In this document: positions 1-7,954 of the stretch, piece by piece
Numbering within the stretch: the first letter of the stretch is position 1
Layout of the letters: the number at the start of each line of letters is the position of its first letter
Assembly: GCF_004358095.2 (NCBI RefSeq)
Contig: NZ_SMZJ02000016.1
Location: 1-32,235 of the forward strand
DNA: 32,235 bases
Direction of reading: 5' to 3'
Source: Seonamhaeicola sediminis
GTDB taxonomy: Bacteria; Bacteroidota; Bacteroidia; Flavobacteriales; Flavobacteriaceae
Position numbers and translations under genes: made by a program
The notes under the pieces: model-generated
Told to the model about the DNA's origin: nothing
Database searches by the model: none
The model's input: only the letters and a program-made list of their open reading frames with translations

Positions 1-278
1 CACAAAGAAGTAGCAAAACCTGTATCACAAAACACCGTAGGTGAACCAGATTGATAGGTATCACACATTTATAGCAAGTGGCCAGGTTTATTATAGCTTA
101 TAATCATACAGATGCTGGTGACCATCGTATTTAAGAATGGATCACATATAGGATGCGGAGCAAGTTATTTAAAGGCTGTTGAAATATTGATAATCCTATC
201 GGAATTATCAACATTCCAACACCACAGAATCATCATTATGAGATAATTAAAAATAAAATATTAACTTTGGAGAACTAG
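1..278 (+). pseudogene. Decayed coding remnant (3' end of an unrecognised gene)
   Basis: No intact gene is present, but protein-like stretches occur on the plus strand in different frames. Bases 1-51 read HKEVAKPVSQNTVGEPD and then stop at 52-54. A later stretch reads YNHTDAGDHRI before a stop. Another frame gives KNGSHIGCGASYLKAVEI. Bases 183-278 read an open segment containing PIGIINIPTPQNHHYEIIKN that ends in TAG at 276-278. The succession suggests one C-terminal coding region broken by several frameshifts and stops. I do not recognise the family. The end overlaps the 3' end of the minus-strand gene at 261. The claim rests only on composition and continuity by eye, so confidence is low. 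Confidence 0.3.
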
Positions 279-767
279 GCTAGTGCTTTTCATAGGATAT
301 GGTGTTGTGGTGCGTTGTTTTAATTCAGTTTTTAGTGAGTCAATTTTTTCGTTCAATTTTTTTATTTCTTTTTGTTGATTATCAATTTTTCTGTCCTTTT
401 GATAATTTATATATGTAAAAACACAACCGTAAATAACACCAATTCCACCAATAATAGAAAGTATTATTTTAATATTTTTTTCGACTTTTGACCTATTGTT
501 TGCTTTATTTATTGATTTTTCAAACGATGAATAGGACTTATGCTTTTTCATCATTTCGATTCCGTCGTAATGGATGTAAACAGAATATTTATCATCTTTT
601 TTCGGTGTGGCCCATCCTCGCTCGATTATTTCATCACCTATTGATTCAATTAGTCGTCTGTCACTAACTCCGAAGTATTTTTCGCAAGTTGGAATCAAAA
701 CCCAATAATTATTTGGATTTTCAATCAGATGATTTAATATTTTATCAAATAATTCAGTTCTGTTCAT
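261..767 (-). CDS. Hypothetical single-pass membrane protein, N-terminal helical domain plus coiled coil
   Basis: 168 aa, ATG start at 767. Residues about 1-75 look like a small helical or winged-helix-type domain (hydrophobic heptads, then GWATPKKDDKYSVYIHYDGIEMM). A hydrophobic helix at about 98-120 (IKIILSIIGGIGVIYGCVFTYI) is a likely membrane span. Residues about 121-152 are charged and heptad-like (DNQQKEIKKLNEKIDSLKTE), a probable short coiled coil. The gene lies 20 nt downstream of another unrecognised minus-strand gene, so the two are probably co-transcribed. The family is not recognised and no enzyme motif is visible. This organisation is common in accessory islands of Flavobacteria, but no function can be given. 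Confidence 0.6.
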   Translation of the reverse strand: MNRTELFDKILNHLIENPNNYWVLIPTCEKYFGVSDRRLIESIGDEIIERGWATPKKDDKYSVYIHYDGIEMMKKHKSYSSFEKSINKANNRSKVEKNIKIILSIIGGIGVIYGCVFTYINYQKDRKIDNQQKEIKKLNEKIDSLKTELKQRTTTPYPMKSTSLVLQS

Positions 768-787
768 ACTGTGGTGTGGTGTCGTCT

Positions 788-1468
788 TTATTTAATTTTA
801 AGAAAAGTGGTTTTCTCTATTTTGCATTTTTCCAATTTATCTACTTTAATCATATATCCAACAGTTGATGATATAAACCTGCCATTGTCAAAATCTAATT
901 CCTTTTTAAGTTTTGACTGTTGAAAGTTACCTTTAATTTTAATTGTATTATAAATATTTGATGAAAGTTTTGCTCTCTCGAATGCTTCTTCAACGTCAGA
1001 TTTGTAAAATTTTAACTCATCAAAAAAGTCAACTATATCCGCTATATTTTTTAATTGACTTTTTATTCCATTCACAGAAAAATATATAAGACCTTTGTAG
1101 ATAGCTGGAATACTTTTTATATTAAAACTATTGTAGTGTTTATAATTGTAGCAAATTAAGGGCTCAATAAGTCCAATGCTAATTTGACAATTTAATAGTA
1201 ATTCGCTTATATTATTTTCCTTATCAGCTTTTTGGATTTTTTCCAAAATTTCAAAATAAAGGTCATTTAGATATTCTATTGTATTTCCTTTATATGCAGA
1301 CCGTAATTTTTTTAAAATTTCAGGTGGGTTGTTATTGTCAGGTGGGTTGTAAATTGTTTGTTCCTCATATATTCTAATCCTTTCTTTGTAGTCGTGATTT
1401 TGTCTTGCTTTTTCTAAAGCTTCAGTTCTTATTTTGTAAAGTTTCTTACAATCCTCCATTATTCTCAT
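788..1468 (-). CDS. Hypothetical soluble alpha-helical protein
   Basis: 226 aa from the ATG at 1468 (MRIMEDCKKLYKIRTEALEK). The reading frame is open further upstream to a TTG at 1579. That extension of 37 codons is weakly protein-like and overlaps intergenic-looking sequence, so I prefer an internal ATG; a second candidate is the ATG at 1459. The protein is rich in Lys, Ile, Asn and Glu, mostly helical by composition, with no signal peptide or membrane helix and no recognisable catalytic motif. A short repeat YNPPDNNNPPEIL lies near residue 45. It is upstream of, and 20 nt from, the membrane protein gene ending at 261, so the pair may act together. The family is unknown. Confidence 0.55.
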   Translation of the reverse strand: MRIMEDCKKLYKIRTEALEKARQNHDYKERIRIYEEQTIYNPPDNNNPPEILKKLRSAYKGNTIEYLNDLYFEILEKIQKADKENNISELLLNCQISIGLIEPLICYNYKHYNSFNIKSIPAIYKGLIYFSVNGIKSQLKNIADIVDFFDELKFYKSDVEEAFERAKLSSNIYNTIKIKGNFQQSKLKKELDFDNGRFISSTVGYMIKVDKLEKCKIEKTTFLKIK

Positions 1469-1669
1469 AAACACCACATCTTTATAGATATAACATCGTT
1501 TTAATACTTCGGTAAGCTCAGTACAAGTTAATGATATACCACTAGAAGCGAAGTTAATTTTTAAAAACCATAATATCAATGAATCTTACTAATAAAGACA
1601 GAAAAGTTATAGACAATGGCGTGTGTTACATATAATAAAATAGTTTATGAAGATGTTTTTATGCTGCAG

Positions 1670-1707
1670 TGCACTAAGGTTTTTAGGTGCATTTATTTTT
1701 TAATTTT
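1670..1707 (+). terminator. Hairpin followed by T-rich run
   Basis: TGCACTAA at 1670-1677 pairs with TTA and GTGCA at 1683-1691, with one bulged G at 1686 and a 5-nt loop. A T-rich tract follows at about 1692-1707. Read on the plus strand this has the form of an intrinsic terminator. No intact plus-strand gene precedes it, so it may be the relic of a lost gene. Confidence 0.4.
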
Positions 1708-1750
1708 CTATTAGGAAATACATTATATTTACGCACTTTTTAAAAACTAT

Positions 1751-2380
1751 TTGGAACATTGCCATACGCTAGAGGACTGGCTTTCCTGGATGGATGCCCT
1801 TTCCTTAAATGATTATGTTATCATTGATAATTTTTTAGATTCGAGTAGGCTAAATACCTTACAATCTTTTTTTCAATTACATCTAGAGGCCTTTACAAAA
1901 GCAGGAATAGGAGCTTTGACAGATCATACCATTCGTAAAGATATTCGAGGAGATTTTACCTATTGGTTAGACAGAAAAAGAGATTCAGAATTGAATGCTA
2001 TCTGGAACTTGATTGATGAAACGCTTTATATCTACAATAGGTATTGCTTTCTGGGGTTATCTGGATATGAATTTCATTTAGCACATTACCCTAAAGGCGG
2101 ACATTATGATAAACACCTCGATCAATTTAATAACAGAAACAACCGTACTATAAGTGTGGTTATTTACCTAAATAAACAATGGCAAAAAGGGGATGGTGGT
2201 GAGTTAGAGATTTTCTTAAAAGATAACTCTTCTTTTTTAGTTGAACCCATAGAGGCAAGGTGCGTTATGTTTAAGAGTGCAGAAGTGCCTCATGCAGTAT
2301 TGGCATCACACAAACCACGCTATAGCTTAACAGGATGGTTGTTACAACAACCATCGGCACTGGGGCAGTTTTTTGGGTAG
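1751..2380 (+). CDS. 2OG-Fe(II) oxygenase (prolyl 4-hydroxylase-like)
   Basis: 209 aa from a TTG at 1751, or 196 aa from the ATG at 1790 (MDALSLNDYVIIDNFL). A TATATTTA box at 1724-1731 resembles the Bacteroidetes -7 element and would give a leader of about 13 or 52 nt respectively, so the start is not decided. The fold signature is clear: the iron-binding HxD is in GGHYDKHLDQF, the strand ISVVIYLNKQW follows, then GGELEIF, and the distal His with the downstream Arg for 2-oxoglutarate are in PHAVLASHKPRYSLTGWL. Members hydroxylate prolyl or other side chains, or small molecules, using O2, Fe(II) and 2-oxoglutarate. The substrate is unknown. It stands alone between minus-strand genes. Confidence 0.85.
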   Translation: MEHCHTLEDWLSWMDALSLNDYVIIDNFLDSSRLNTLQSFFQLHLEAFTKAGIGALTDHTIRKDIRGDFTYWLDRKRDSELNAIWNLIDETLYIYNRYCFLGLSGYEFHLAHYPKGGHYDKHLDQFNNRNNRTISVVIYLNKQWQKGDGGELEIFLKDNSSFLVEPIEARCVMFKSAEVPHAVLASHKPRYSLTGWLLQQPSALGQFFG

Positions 2381-2442
2381 AAATTCTGTACTTGTTTGCT
2401 TTATTGATATAATATACCTTAGACGGAAATTTTATGTCATTT

Positions 2443-2790
2443 TTAGTCAGCAAACCATTCCATAACTCCAGATAAAAAAAGTAAAATGGTACAAACGTGA
2501 CCCAAAGCACTTATGATTATTGGTTTCCAAATAATTTGCTTTCTTTTAAAAATGGTATAAACCACTGTCAATAATAACCAAAATATTAGTGAAAACACCC
2601 AGATATTACCAGTAAAATTAATGATTGGTTCATAATAAAAGTATATTTCAAGTTCTTTGGGGTCTGGTTGATTATATCTTGGAAGTTGTCCAAGAATTAG
2701 TCCTGCATGAAAATAAAAAGCCAGTAAAGAAATACTAAAAATAAGAGGGATTATCCCAAGTCCATAAAAATATGTTTTCCAAGTTTTCAT
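2443..2790 (-). CDS. Small multi-pass membrane protein, hypothetical
   Basis: 115 aa, ATG start at 2790. Three hydrophobic segments are visible: about 8-33 (LGIIPLIFSISLLAFYFHAGLIL), 58-80 (NFTGNIWVFSLIFWLLLTVVYTI) and 89-110 (IIISALGHVCTILLFLSGVM). A short polar stretch PRYNQPDPKELEIYFYYEP lies between the first two. I do not recognise the family. It lies convergent with the 2OG-Fe(II) oxygenase gene, 62 nt from its stop. The upstream gap to the beta-helix gene carries the direct repeat GTTATAAAT at 2832-2840 and 2843-2851. A minus-strand open frame at 2271-2510 overlaps this gene and the oxygenase and is taken as spurious. Confidence 0.6.
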   Translation of the reverse strand: MKTWKTYFYGLGIIPLIFSISLLAFYFHAGLILGQLPRYNQPDPKELEIYFYYEPIINFTGNIWVFSLIFWLLLTVVYTIFKRKQIIWKPIIISALGHVCTILLFLSGVMEWFAD

Positions 2791-2853
2791 ATTGGCTGTT
2801 CTTTTTTTAAAATTCTGCTAACGTCAAATGAGTTATAAATTCGTTATAAATAT

Positions 2854-4488
2854 TTAATTATTTTGAATCACTGCTACACCCTTAAACATGAACAAATTAG
2901 GGCTTAATTTAAGTGTGTTTTTACTTGCAATGTTAATTTCATTAAGAAATACTTGTTTTGTTTTGGTATAAGGATAGGTTTCTTTGTACACTTCGCTTTT
3001 GTATTGGTAATTAAAATTTTTAAAAATAAACGGCCCTCTGTAGGTTGGAGTAAGTTGAGAGTCGTCAATATAAAGGTTATTTATGACTATAGTTTCTGGC
3101 ATAAAACAAGGGTAACCAAAATTATGTTGACCCGTATTAGTGCCTGCTATAAGTTCTAATTGTTTTAGGTCTTTTTTTAAGGGTTTAAAAACACAATCCT
3201 TTATTATTATTTGTCCGTTCCAAGTACTACCATAATCTTCTCTAAGGCTTATAAAATGATGCGAATAGACGGTAGTATTTTCTACTTTAAATGTTCCAGA
3301 ACCTATGATGCGTAATCCCATGTGGCCTATGTTACAGTTTTTTAGGGTGGCATTGGTGACACCTTTGTGGGCATCAAACCTAGAAAGCGTACAGTTATCT
3401 AAAACAATATTTTTACAATAGCTTGAGGCCATAATTCCCCAATAGCTTCTATTGTTAATGTCATTGGTTTGAGAGCAATTTATAAAAGACACATTAAGCG
3501 CCCTATTTACTGTAATATCGTAAGTTCCTATGGGATTCTTACCATTTTTGTAAGTTTTATGCCCTGTTAAAAGGGTGTTTTTTACAGTAACAAATGCACA
3601 GGATCTAATATGTATAAAACCAGAATAAGGTGCTCCTTGATTGCCCTCGCTAACAACAAGATGCTGTAAACCATCAATTGTAACATTGCTCCTTTTTACA
3701 ACTAGGTTTCTACCATAATAATTAAATCTTGGCAAATCACTATTAGCAATAGTGGTAAAACGACCGCCTTTAATGTAAAGTGTATCCTCGTCAATGGGTT
3801 GTGCAATGGCAGAGGTTATTTGGTTGAAATCCCAAATAATGGGGGTGCTGGTATCTACATGACCTTTGGCGTTTACAACAAAAACATCGGTTTGTGAGGC
3901 TCCTTTATCTACATAATTGATACCTTTTCTAATGTAATTTTTTACTTTAGAATTTACTACGGTTATCATGGAAGGTTGAGAAAGCGTGATATCTAGTTTG
4001 GATTGATTTTTTTTAAGACTTGAAACGGACTTTATTTGAATAGGTTCAAACTTAGAACTCACCAAAAATACTGGTGTTTTTCTATTTTCTACTTGGGTAT
4101 CATCAATAATAAATGCTGCTTTACCAAAATTAGTATTGGTCTTAATAATAACGGTATGTGATTTTCCTGAAATATAATAGGTGGCACTATCCTTAGTTTT
4201 AACCTGTTTATTGTGTGCATTGGCAAAGGCATGTGTAGCTGCAATGGCAATAATATCATCTGATTTTCCGTTACCAACAGCTCCAAAATCTTCGTAATTC
4301 AGAGTGCTTTTGTTTAGTAAAGATGAGGTGTCACTTGGCGTTAAATTAATATGCAAAATACCTTGTTTGTCTAAGGAAATAGATGTTTTTGAAGCATCGT
4401 ATGATATAACCGCCGTATGTGATGTGTCTTGCCCGTTTATTTTAAGGGTAAAGAATAATACAGCGATTATGAGCGATAGATATTTCAT
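2854..4488 (-). CDS. Secreted right-handed beta-helix protein (pectate lyase-3 superfamily fold)
   Basis: 544 aa. Residues 1-19 (MKYLSLIIAVLFFTLKING) are a signal peptide, so the product is exported. Around residues 64-110 is the hallmark of the pectate_lyase_3 / tail-spike-like family (YEDFGAVGNGKSDD, then a run of helix and a Gly-rich turn). The rest is a long series of short beta-strand repeats (for example LVVKRSNVTIDGLQHLVVS, FVTVKNTLLTG, NVSFINCSQTN, NIVLDNCTLSRF, NATLKNCNIGH) typical of a parallel beta-helix. Such proteins bind or cleave polysaccharides; no catalytic residues can be assigned, so lyase activity is not claimed. It starts 6 nt after the SulP transporter stop and is probably translated from the same mRNA. 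Confidence 0.75.
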   Translation of the reverse strand: MKYLSLIIAVLFFTLKINGQDTSHTAVISYDASKTSISLDKQGILHINLTPSDTSSLLNKSTLNYEDFGAVGNGKSDDIIAIAATHAFANAHNKQVKTKDSATYYISGKSHTVIIKTNTNFGKAAFIIDDTQVENRKTPVFLVSSKFEPIQIKSVSSLKKNQSKLDITLSQPSMITVVNSKVKNYIRKGINYVDKGASQTDVFVVNAKGHVDTSTPIIWDFNQITSAIAQPIDEDTLYIKGGRFTTIANSDLPRFNYYGRNLVVKRSNVTIDGLQHLVVSEGNQGAPYSGFIHIRSCAFVTVKNTLLTGHKTYKNGKNPIGTYDITVNRALNVSFINCSQTNDINNRSYWGIMASSYCKNIVLDNCTLSRFDAHKGVTNATLKNCNIGHMGLRIIGSGTFKVENTTVYSHHFISLREDYGSTWNGQIIIKDCVFKPLKKDLKQLELIAGTNTGQHNFGYPCFMPETIVINNLYIDDSQLTPTYRGPFIFKNFNYQYKSEVYKETYPYTKTKQVFLNEINIASKNTLKLSPNLFMFKGVAVIQNN

Positions 4489-4494
4489 AAATCA

Positions 4495-6153
4495 TTATTG
4501 TGCTTTAAGTTTTTTCTTTAGATATATAAAGGCATCATCAATGTGTTCAAAAACATCATCTGTAGGCACTAAATCTGGAATTATATCTACCGCTTCCAAC
4601 ATGGCTTTGGGTTGTTCTTTTAAACCTACTAAAAGCACTTCAATGCCTTCATTATTCAAATCAAAAACAATATCTTCTAAAGCGTATAAACCTGATTGGT
4701 CCATATAAGGTACGCGGTCCATTCTTAAAATAACGGCTTTTATTTCATTGGGTAATGCTTTAATTTGGTCTTTAAAATAAGAGGTAAATCCAAAAAACAA
4801 GGCACCATATAAATGTTTGATGATGACTTTGTCTTTGTAAGTTTCGTAAAAATCAGTTTCATCTTGCCAAGGTTTATTACCATCAATATCAGCAACGGCA
4901 TCTACTTCTAAACGTTGCTCGTTAATGTCACCAGATTTTTTCATAAAGAGTAAACACGCCAATGCTACACCAATACCAACAGCTTGTATTAAGCTTCCAA
5001 AGGTGGTAATGAGTAAAACCAAAATTAAGACCACGGCATCTGCTCTGGGTACTTTTAAAAGGTGTTTTAAACCTTTAAAATCTACAATTTTAAACCCAAT
5101 AGGTATTAACAACCCTGCTAATACACAAAGTGGAATATGAGCTGCCAGTTGTCCCAAACCTAATAAAACAGCTAACAAGAACATACCATGCAAAATACCC
5201 GATAAGCGCGTTTTTCCACCGGCGTTAATGTTTACCACGGTGCCTTTGGTAGCACCGGCACCAGGAATGCCTCCTATGGCCGCAGCCAACATATTACCTA
5301 TACCTTGGCCAATTAACTCCCTGTTACTATTATGTTTGGTTTTGGTCATATTATCAGCAATCACTGATGTAAGCAACGAATCTATACTACCAAGTACTGC
5401 AAAAACGACAGCGTATTCTATAATGATGCTGTAGGCATTGGAATCAATTTCTAAAATGCCACCTAATTGAAAGGATGGTAAACCAGAAGGGATTTCGCCA
5501 ATTAAAGGGACATCTAATTTAAAAAAGAATGCAATTAATGTTGCTACAATTAGCGCTACAAGTGCACTAGGTATGGCTTTAGTTATTTTAGGAAACACAA
5601 AGTAAATTACAATGGTAATAGCACCTAAAAGGAGTGCATATAAATTGGCTTCGGAAAATAGTCTAGGAAATTCCTGAATAACTTTAACTGTAGATTTTGC
5701 AGAATCTAACCCTGCAAACGGAAAGAGTTGAAGTATGACAATAATAAGTCCTACACCGCTCATAAACCCTGAAACTACAGGGTAGGGGAAATATTTTACA
5801 TAACCAGCAATGTTTAAAAACCCAAAAACAACCTGAAATAAACCACCCAGTAAAAAAGCTGCTAAGATAATGCTTAGCCCATTTTCAATACTTCCAGTCA
5901 TTTGTATAGCAGTGGCAACAAGAGTTGCTGAAACCACTGTCATAGGTCCTGTTGGACCACTGGCTTGGGTTTCTGTACCGCCAAACATAGCAGCAAAAAT
6001 ACCCACAGCTATGGCGCCGTAGAGTCCTGCGGTTGCACCCATTCCCGATTGTACACCAAAAGCTAAAGCTAGTGGTAGCGCTACAACGCCGGCAACTAAA
6101 CCACCGGTGAAATCACCTTTAAAATTTTTGATATTATAGAATCTTGAAACCAT
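4495..6153 (-). CDS. SulP-family inorganic anion transporter with C-terminal STAS domain
   Basis: 552 aa. The N-terminus has the SulP signature (GDFTGGLVAGVVALPLALAF, then GLYGAIAVGIFAAMFGGT and SGPTGPMTVVSATLVA). Twelve or so hydrophobic segments extend to about residue 410. The C-terminal 110 residues form a STAS domain (VIIKHLYGALFFGF, AVILRMDRVPYMDQSGLYALE) of the anti-sigma antagonist fold used for regulation. Family members carry sulfate, bicarbonate or other anions, often with Na+ or H+. The neighbouring carbonic anhydrase gene makes bicarbonate a reasonable guess, but the substrate cannot be read from sequence. It is separated from the HAD gene by 166 nt, enough for its own promoter, and continues into the beta-helix gene with a 6-nt gap. 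Confidence 0.9.
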   Translation of the reverse strand: MVSRFYNIKNFKGDFTGGLVAGVVALPLALAFGVQSGMGATAGLYGAIAVGIFAAMFGGTETQASGPTGPMTVVSATLVATAIQMTGSIENGLSIILAAFLLGGLFQVVFGFLNIAGYVKYFPYPVVSGFMSGVGLIIVILQLFPFAGLDSAKSTVKVIQEFPRLFSEANLYALLLGAITIVIYFVFPKITKAIPSALVALIVATLIAFFFKLDVPLIGEIPSGLPSFQLGGILEIDSNAYSIIIEYAVVFAVLGSIDSLLTSVIADNMTKTKHNSNRELIGQGIGNMLAAAIGGIPGAGATKGTVVNINAGGKTRLSGILHGMFLLAVLLGLGQLAAHIPLCVLAGLLIPIGFKIVDFKGLKHLLKVPRADAVVLILVLLITTFGSLIQAVGIGVALACLLFMKKSGDINEQRLEVDAVADIDGNKPWQDETDFYETYKDKVIIKHLYGALFFGFTSYFKDQIKALPNEIKAVILRMDRVPYMDQSGLYALEDIVFDLNNEGIEVLLVGLKEQPKAMLEAVDIIPDLVPTDDVFEHIDDAFIYLKKKLKAQ

Positions 6154-6319
6154 ATATTGAAGTTTTATAAAGTTTGAAGATACTAAAAACAGTAGTAAAC
6201 TGTTTAAGCTTTGTTGTTATGTTTTAATAATCTTTAATACCTAACTTTTTGTTATTTCCAGTAATGCCAATTAAAAGTGCTATGGTATTGAAACAAATAA
6301 TAAAAAAGATACGATTGAA

Positions 6320-6967
6320 TTACAAAATTTCAAGCAAATCTGCAGGTGTATTTATAATATGATGAGCACCTTCTTTAACAAGTTCTTCTTGATCTCTAAA
6401 GCCCCAACTAACACCAACTGAAATCATGTTAGCATTTTTAGCAACTTGAATATCTGCTCTGGTGTCTCCAACATAAACACATTCTTTAGGTGTTACATTG
6501 AGGGTTTCACAGATTTGTAGTAAGACTTTTGGATTAGGCTTTTTTAACGCTTCCTCAATTAATCCCAAAGTAGGATAAATATAATCTGGAAGCACAGCGG
6601 CAGCCACTTTTTTTGTTAAAGAGTCTTCTTTATTAGAAAGTATGGCAAGCTTAACATCTTTAGATTTTAATTCTTCTAAGAGTGATAAGATACCAGGGTA
6701 TGGGTGTGTTTTATCGGTACAACAATTACTATAAATATCAAGCATTTCTTTCAAACATACATCAACAAGATTAGCCTTTTCAGGCGATTCTGGAACTGCT
6801 TTAAGTATTAAGCTCCTAACACCATGCCCCACAAAGGATTTATAGGTTTCATAATCAAAGGTGTTAAAATTACGTTTGCGCAATACCGTATTCATGGCAT
6901 CGGCTATATCATAAATAGAGTTCACCAAGGTGCCATCTAAATCAAAAATAACTGCTTTGTATTTCAT
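6320..6967 (-). CDS. HAD-superfamily phosphatase, phosphoglycolate phosphatase-like
   Basis: 215 aa. The HAD motifs are in order: motif I FDLDGTLVNS (nucleophile and acid Asp, residues 9-18), a helical cap at about 20-85, motif II around LAILSNK, a Lys in the KKPNPK stretch (motif III), and motif IV YVGDTRADI for Mg2+ binding. This is the Gph/PGP subgroup with a C1 helical cap. Substrates in the group include 2-phosphoglycolate and other small phosphoesters; the specificity here is not provable. The start ATG is only 9 nt after the carbonic anhydrase stop, so the two are surely one transcript. The 166-nt gap to the SulP gene downstream contains no obvious terminator. Confidence 0.85.
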   Translation of the reverse strand: MKYKAVIFDLDGTLVNSIYDIADAMNTVLRKRNFNTFDYETYKSFVGHGVRSLILKAVPESPEKANLVDVCLKEMLDIYSNCCTDKTHPYPGILSLLEELKSKDVKLAILSNKEDSLTKKVAAAVLPDYIYPTLGLIEEALKKPNPKVLLQICETLNVTPKECVYVGDTRADIQVAKNANMISVGVSWGFRDQEELVKEGAHHIINTPADLLEIL

Positions 6968-6976
6968 ACATCAAAG

Positions 6977-7762
6977 CTAATAATTAAACTCTACAATCCT
7001 ATTGTTTACAGATTGTTCGTTTCTATAATTATTAACAGGCATGTTATTTTTAAGTTTAAGAACTTCTTCAACGGAGAGTATGATAGGATGTTTAAACACT
7101 ACCCAATTAACATTTTCAGTACAGGGTGGGGTGGTTAAAGACCCTCCGTAAGTATAATAGTCTTCGCTATGTTTGAATAAGTCTGAAAGATCTAACTTTT
7201 GATGAATGGTTTTGGTTTCTCCATTTTTTAGTGGTAAAAAACTTTCTAAAAATTCAAAAAGTTGACTTTCATCACCTTCTTCGCCTAAAATACCAAGAAC
7301 GGTTATTTTTCCATTTTTGTTTACATGAACTAAATGGATTTCAATGGGGTAAATGACTCCGTTTATTTTATGTTCGGATGGTTCGTGAAAATGGATTTGC
7401 TTTAAAAAATAGGTGTCATTTTTATAGTGAATAGAATCTCCAGGTTCAAAATCAAACTGAATGGAGTGTCCATTATTCTCAACTTTGTCAATAAATGTTG
7501 TAGGTGAGTAATGAATTTTTAAATCAGACTTATCATGAACAGAATCTACTAGTTTGTGAATAATATTTATGGGAGACTGCCTATTACCGTCACAGTCTGA
7601 ATTCTTTTCAATTTCTATCCAATGTTCAGGAGATGTTTCGCCTTCATAACTCCAATGCACTTCATTGTGGCTATGTTCTGCAATTGTTTTACTTTTTGAG
7701 TTATTACATGCTAAAGTGAATATAAATGCAATGCTCAATAGCAATTTTAGTATCGTTTTCAT
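6977..7762 (-). CDS. Alpha-class carbonic anhydrase, lipoprotein
   Basis: 261 aa. A lipoprotein signal with Cys19 (LLLSIAFIFTLACN) anchors it outside the inner membrane. The alpha-CA fold is unmistakable: HWSYEGE, NRQSPINI, then HFHEPSEH and IEIHLVHVN. By comparison with human CA II the zinc ligands are His124, His126 and His143, and the SLTTPPCTE segment holds the catalytic Thr. Cys57 and the Cys in TTPPC are placed for the disulfide common in bacterial periplasmic enzymes. It interconverts CO2 and bicarbonate at the cell surface. It is the first gene of a CA-HAD pair that may extend to SulP and the beta-helix gene. Its promoter carries a regulatory motif shared with nrfH (7787-7829). Confidence 0.95.
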   Translation of the reverse strand: MKTILKLLLSIAFIFTLACNNSKSKTIAEHSHNEVHWSYEGETSPEHWIEIEKNSDCDGNRQSPINIIHKLVDSVHDKSDLKIHYSPTTFIDKVENNGHSIQFDFEPGDSIHYKNDTYFLKQIHFHEPSEHKINGVIYPIEIHLVHVNKNGKITVLGILGEEGDESQLFEFLESFLPLKNGETKTIHQKLDLSDLFKHSEDYYTYGGSLTTPPCTENVNWVVFKHPIILSVEEVLKLKNNMPVNNYRNEQSVNNRIVEFNY

Positions 7763-7786
7763 TTGGGCGTAGTTTTGTTTACATCA

Positions 7787-7829
7787 CAAAATTACGTTTA
7801 CACGTTCTATTAAAAACTAACCTTTGTCA
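7787..7829 (-). promoter_or_regulatory. Carbonic anhydrase promoter with FNR-like site
   Basis: On the minus strand TAATTTTG (7787-7794) matches the Bacteroidetes -7 consensus TAnnTTTG, giving a start of transcription near 7781 and a short leader. Upstream, 7818-7829 reads TGACAAAGGTTA on the minus strand, an imperfect TGAC-N4-GTCA dyad of Crp/Fnr type, followed by GTTTTTA. No clear -33 TTG is seen. The centre of the site is about 42 nt upstream of the inferred start, the class II activator position. The same block at the same spacing lies before nrfH. Confidence 0.55.
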
Positions 7830-7925
7830 GTTTTGGTGAATTACAAACAAAAATTATTAACTATAACGTTTTCTTTTTACTATTTATCTACTTCCTTATA
7901 ATAAAATGAATCACAGTTGATGGTT

Positions 7926-7951
7926 TTTTGGTTGTTAGGGATAAACCAAAA
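7926..7951 (-). terminator. Weak hairpin after ccsBA stop
   Basis: TTTTGGTT at 7926-7933 pairs with AACCAAAA at 7944-7951 around a 10-nt loop, just beyond the TAA of the CcsBA gene at 7955. There is no T-run following it on the minus strand, so it may only protect the 3' end. Confidence 0.3.
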
Positions 7952-7954
7952 GGG

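Noticed and set aside
1469-1579. N-terminal extension of the gene at 788-1468 from a TTG
   Set aside because: The extension is low-complexity in coding character and starts at a weak codon, while two ATG codons lie at the start of the well-formed part.
2271-2510. 79-codon minus-strand open frame
   Set aside because: It overlaps the end of the oxygenase gene and the start of a better membrane protein gene, and its sequence has no family-like pattern.
2832-2851. GTTATAAAT direct repeat
   Set aside because: Two copies only, in AT-rich DNA; not enough for a CRISPR or regulatory array.
6240-6260. CTAAC-like block before SulP as a third FNR-like site
   Set aside because: It lacks the TCA half and there is no TAnnTTTG box at the spacing seen in the other two promoters.
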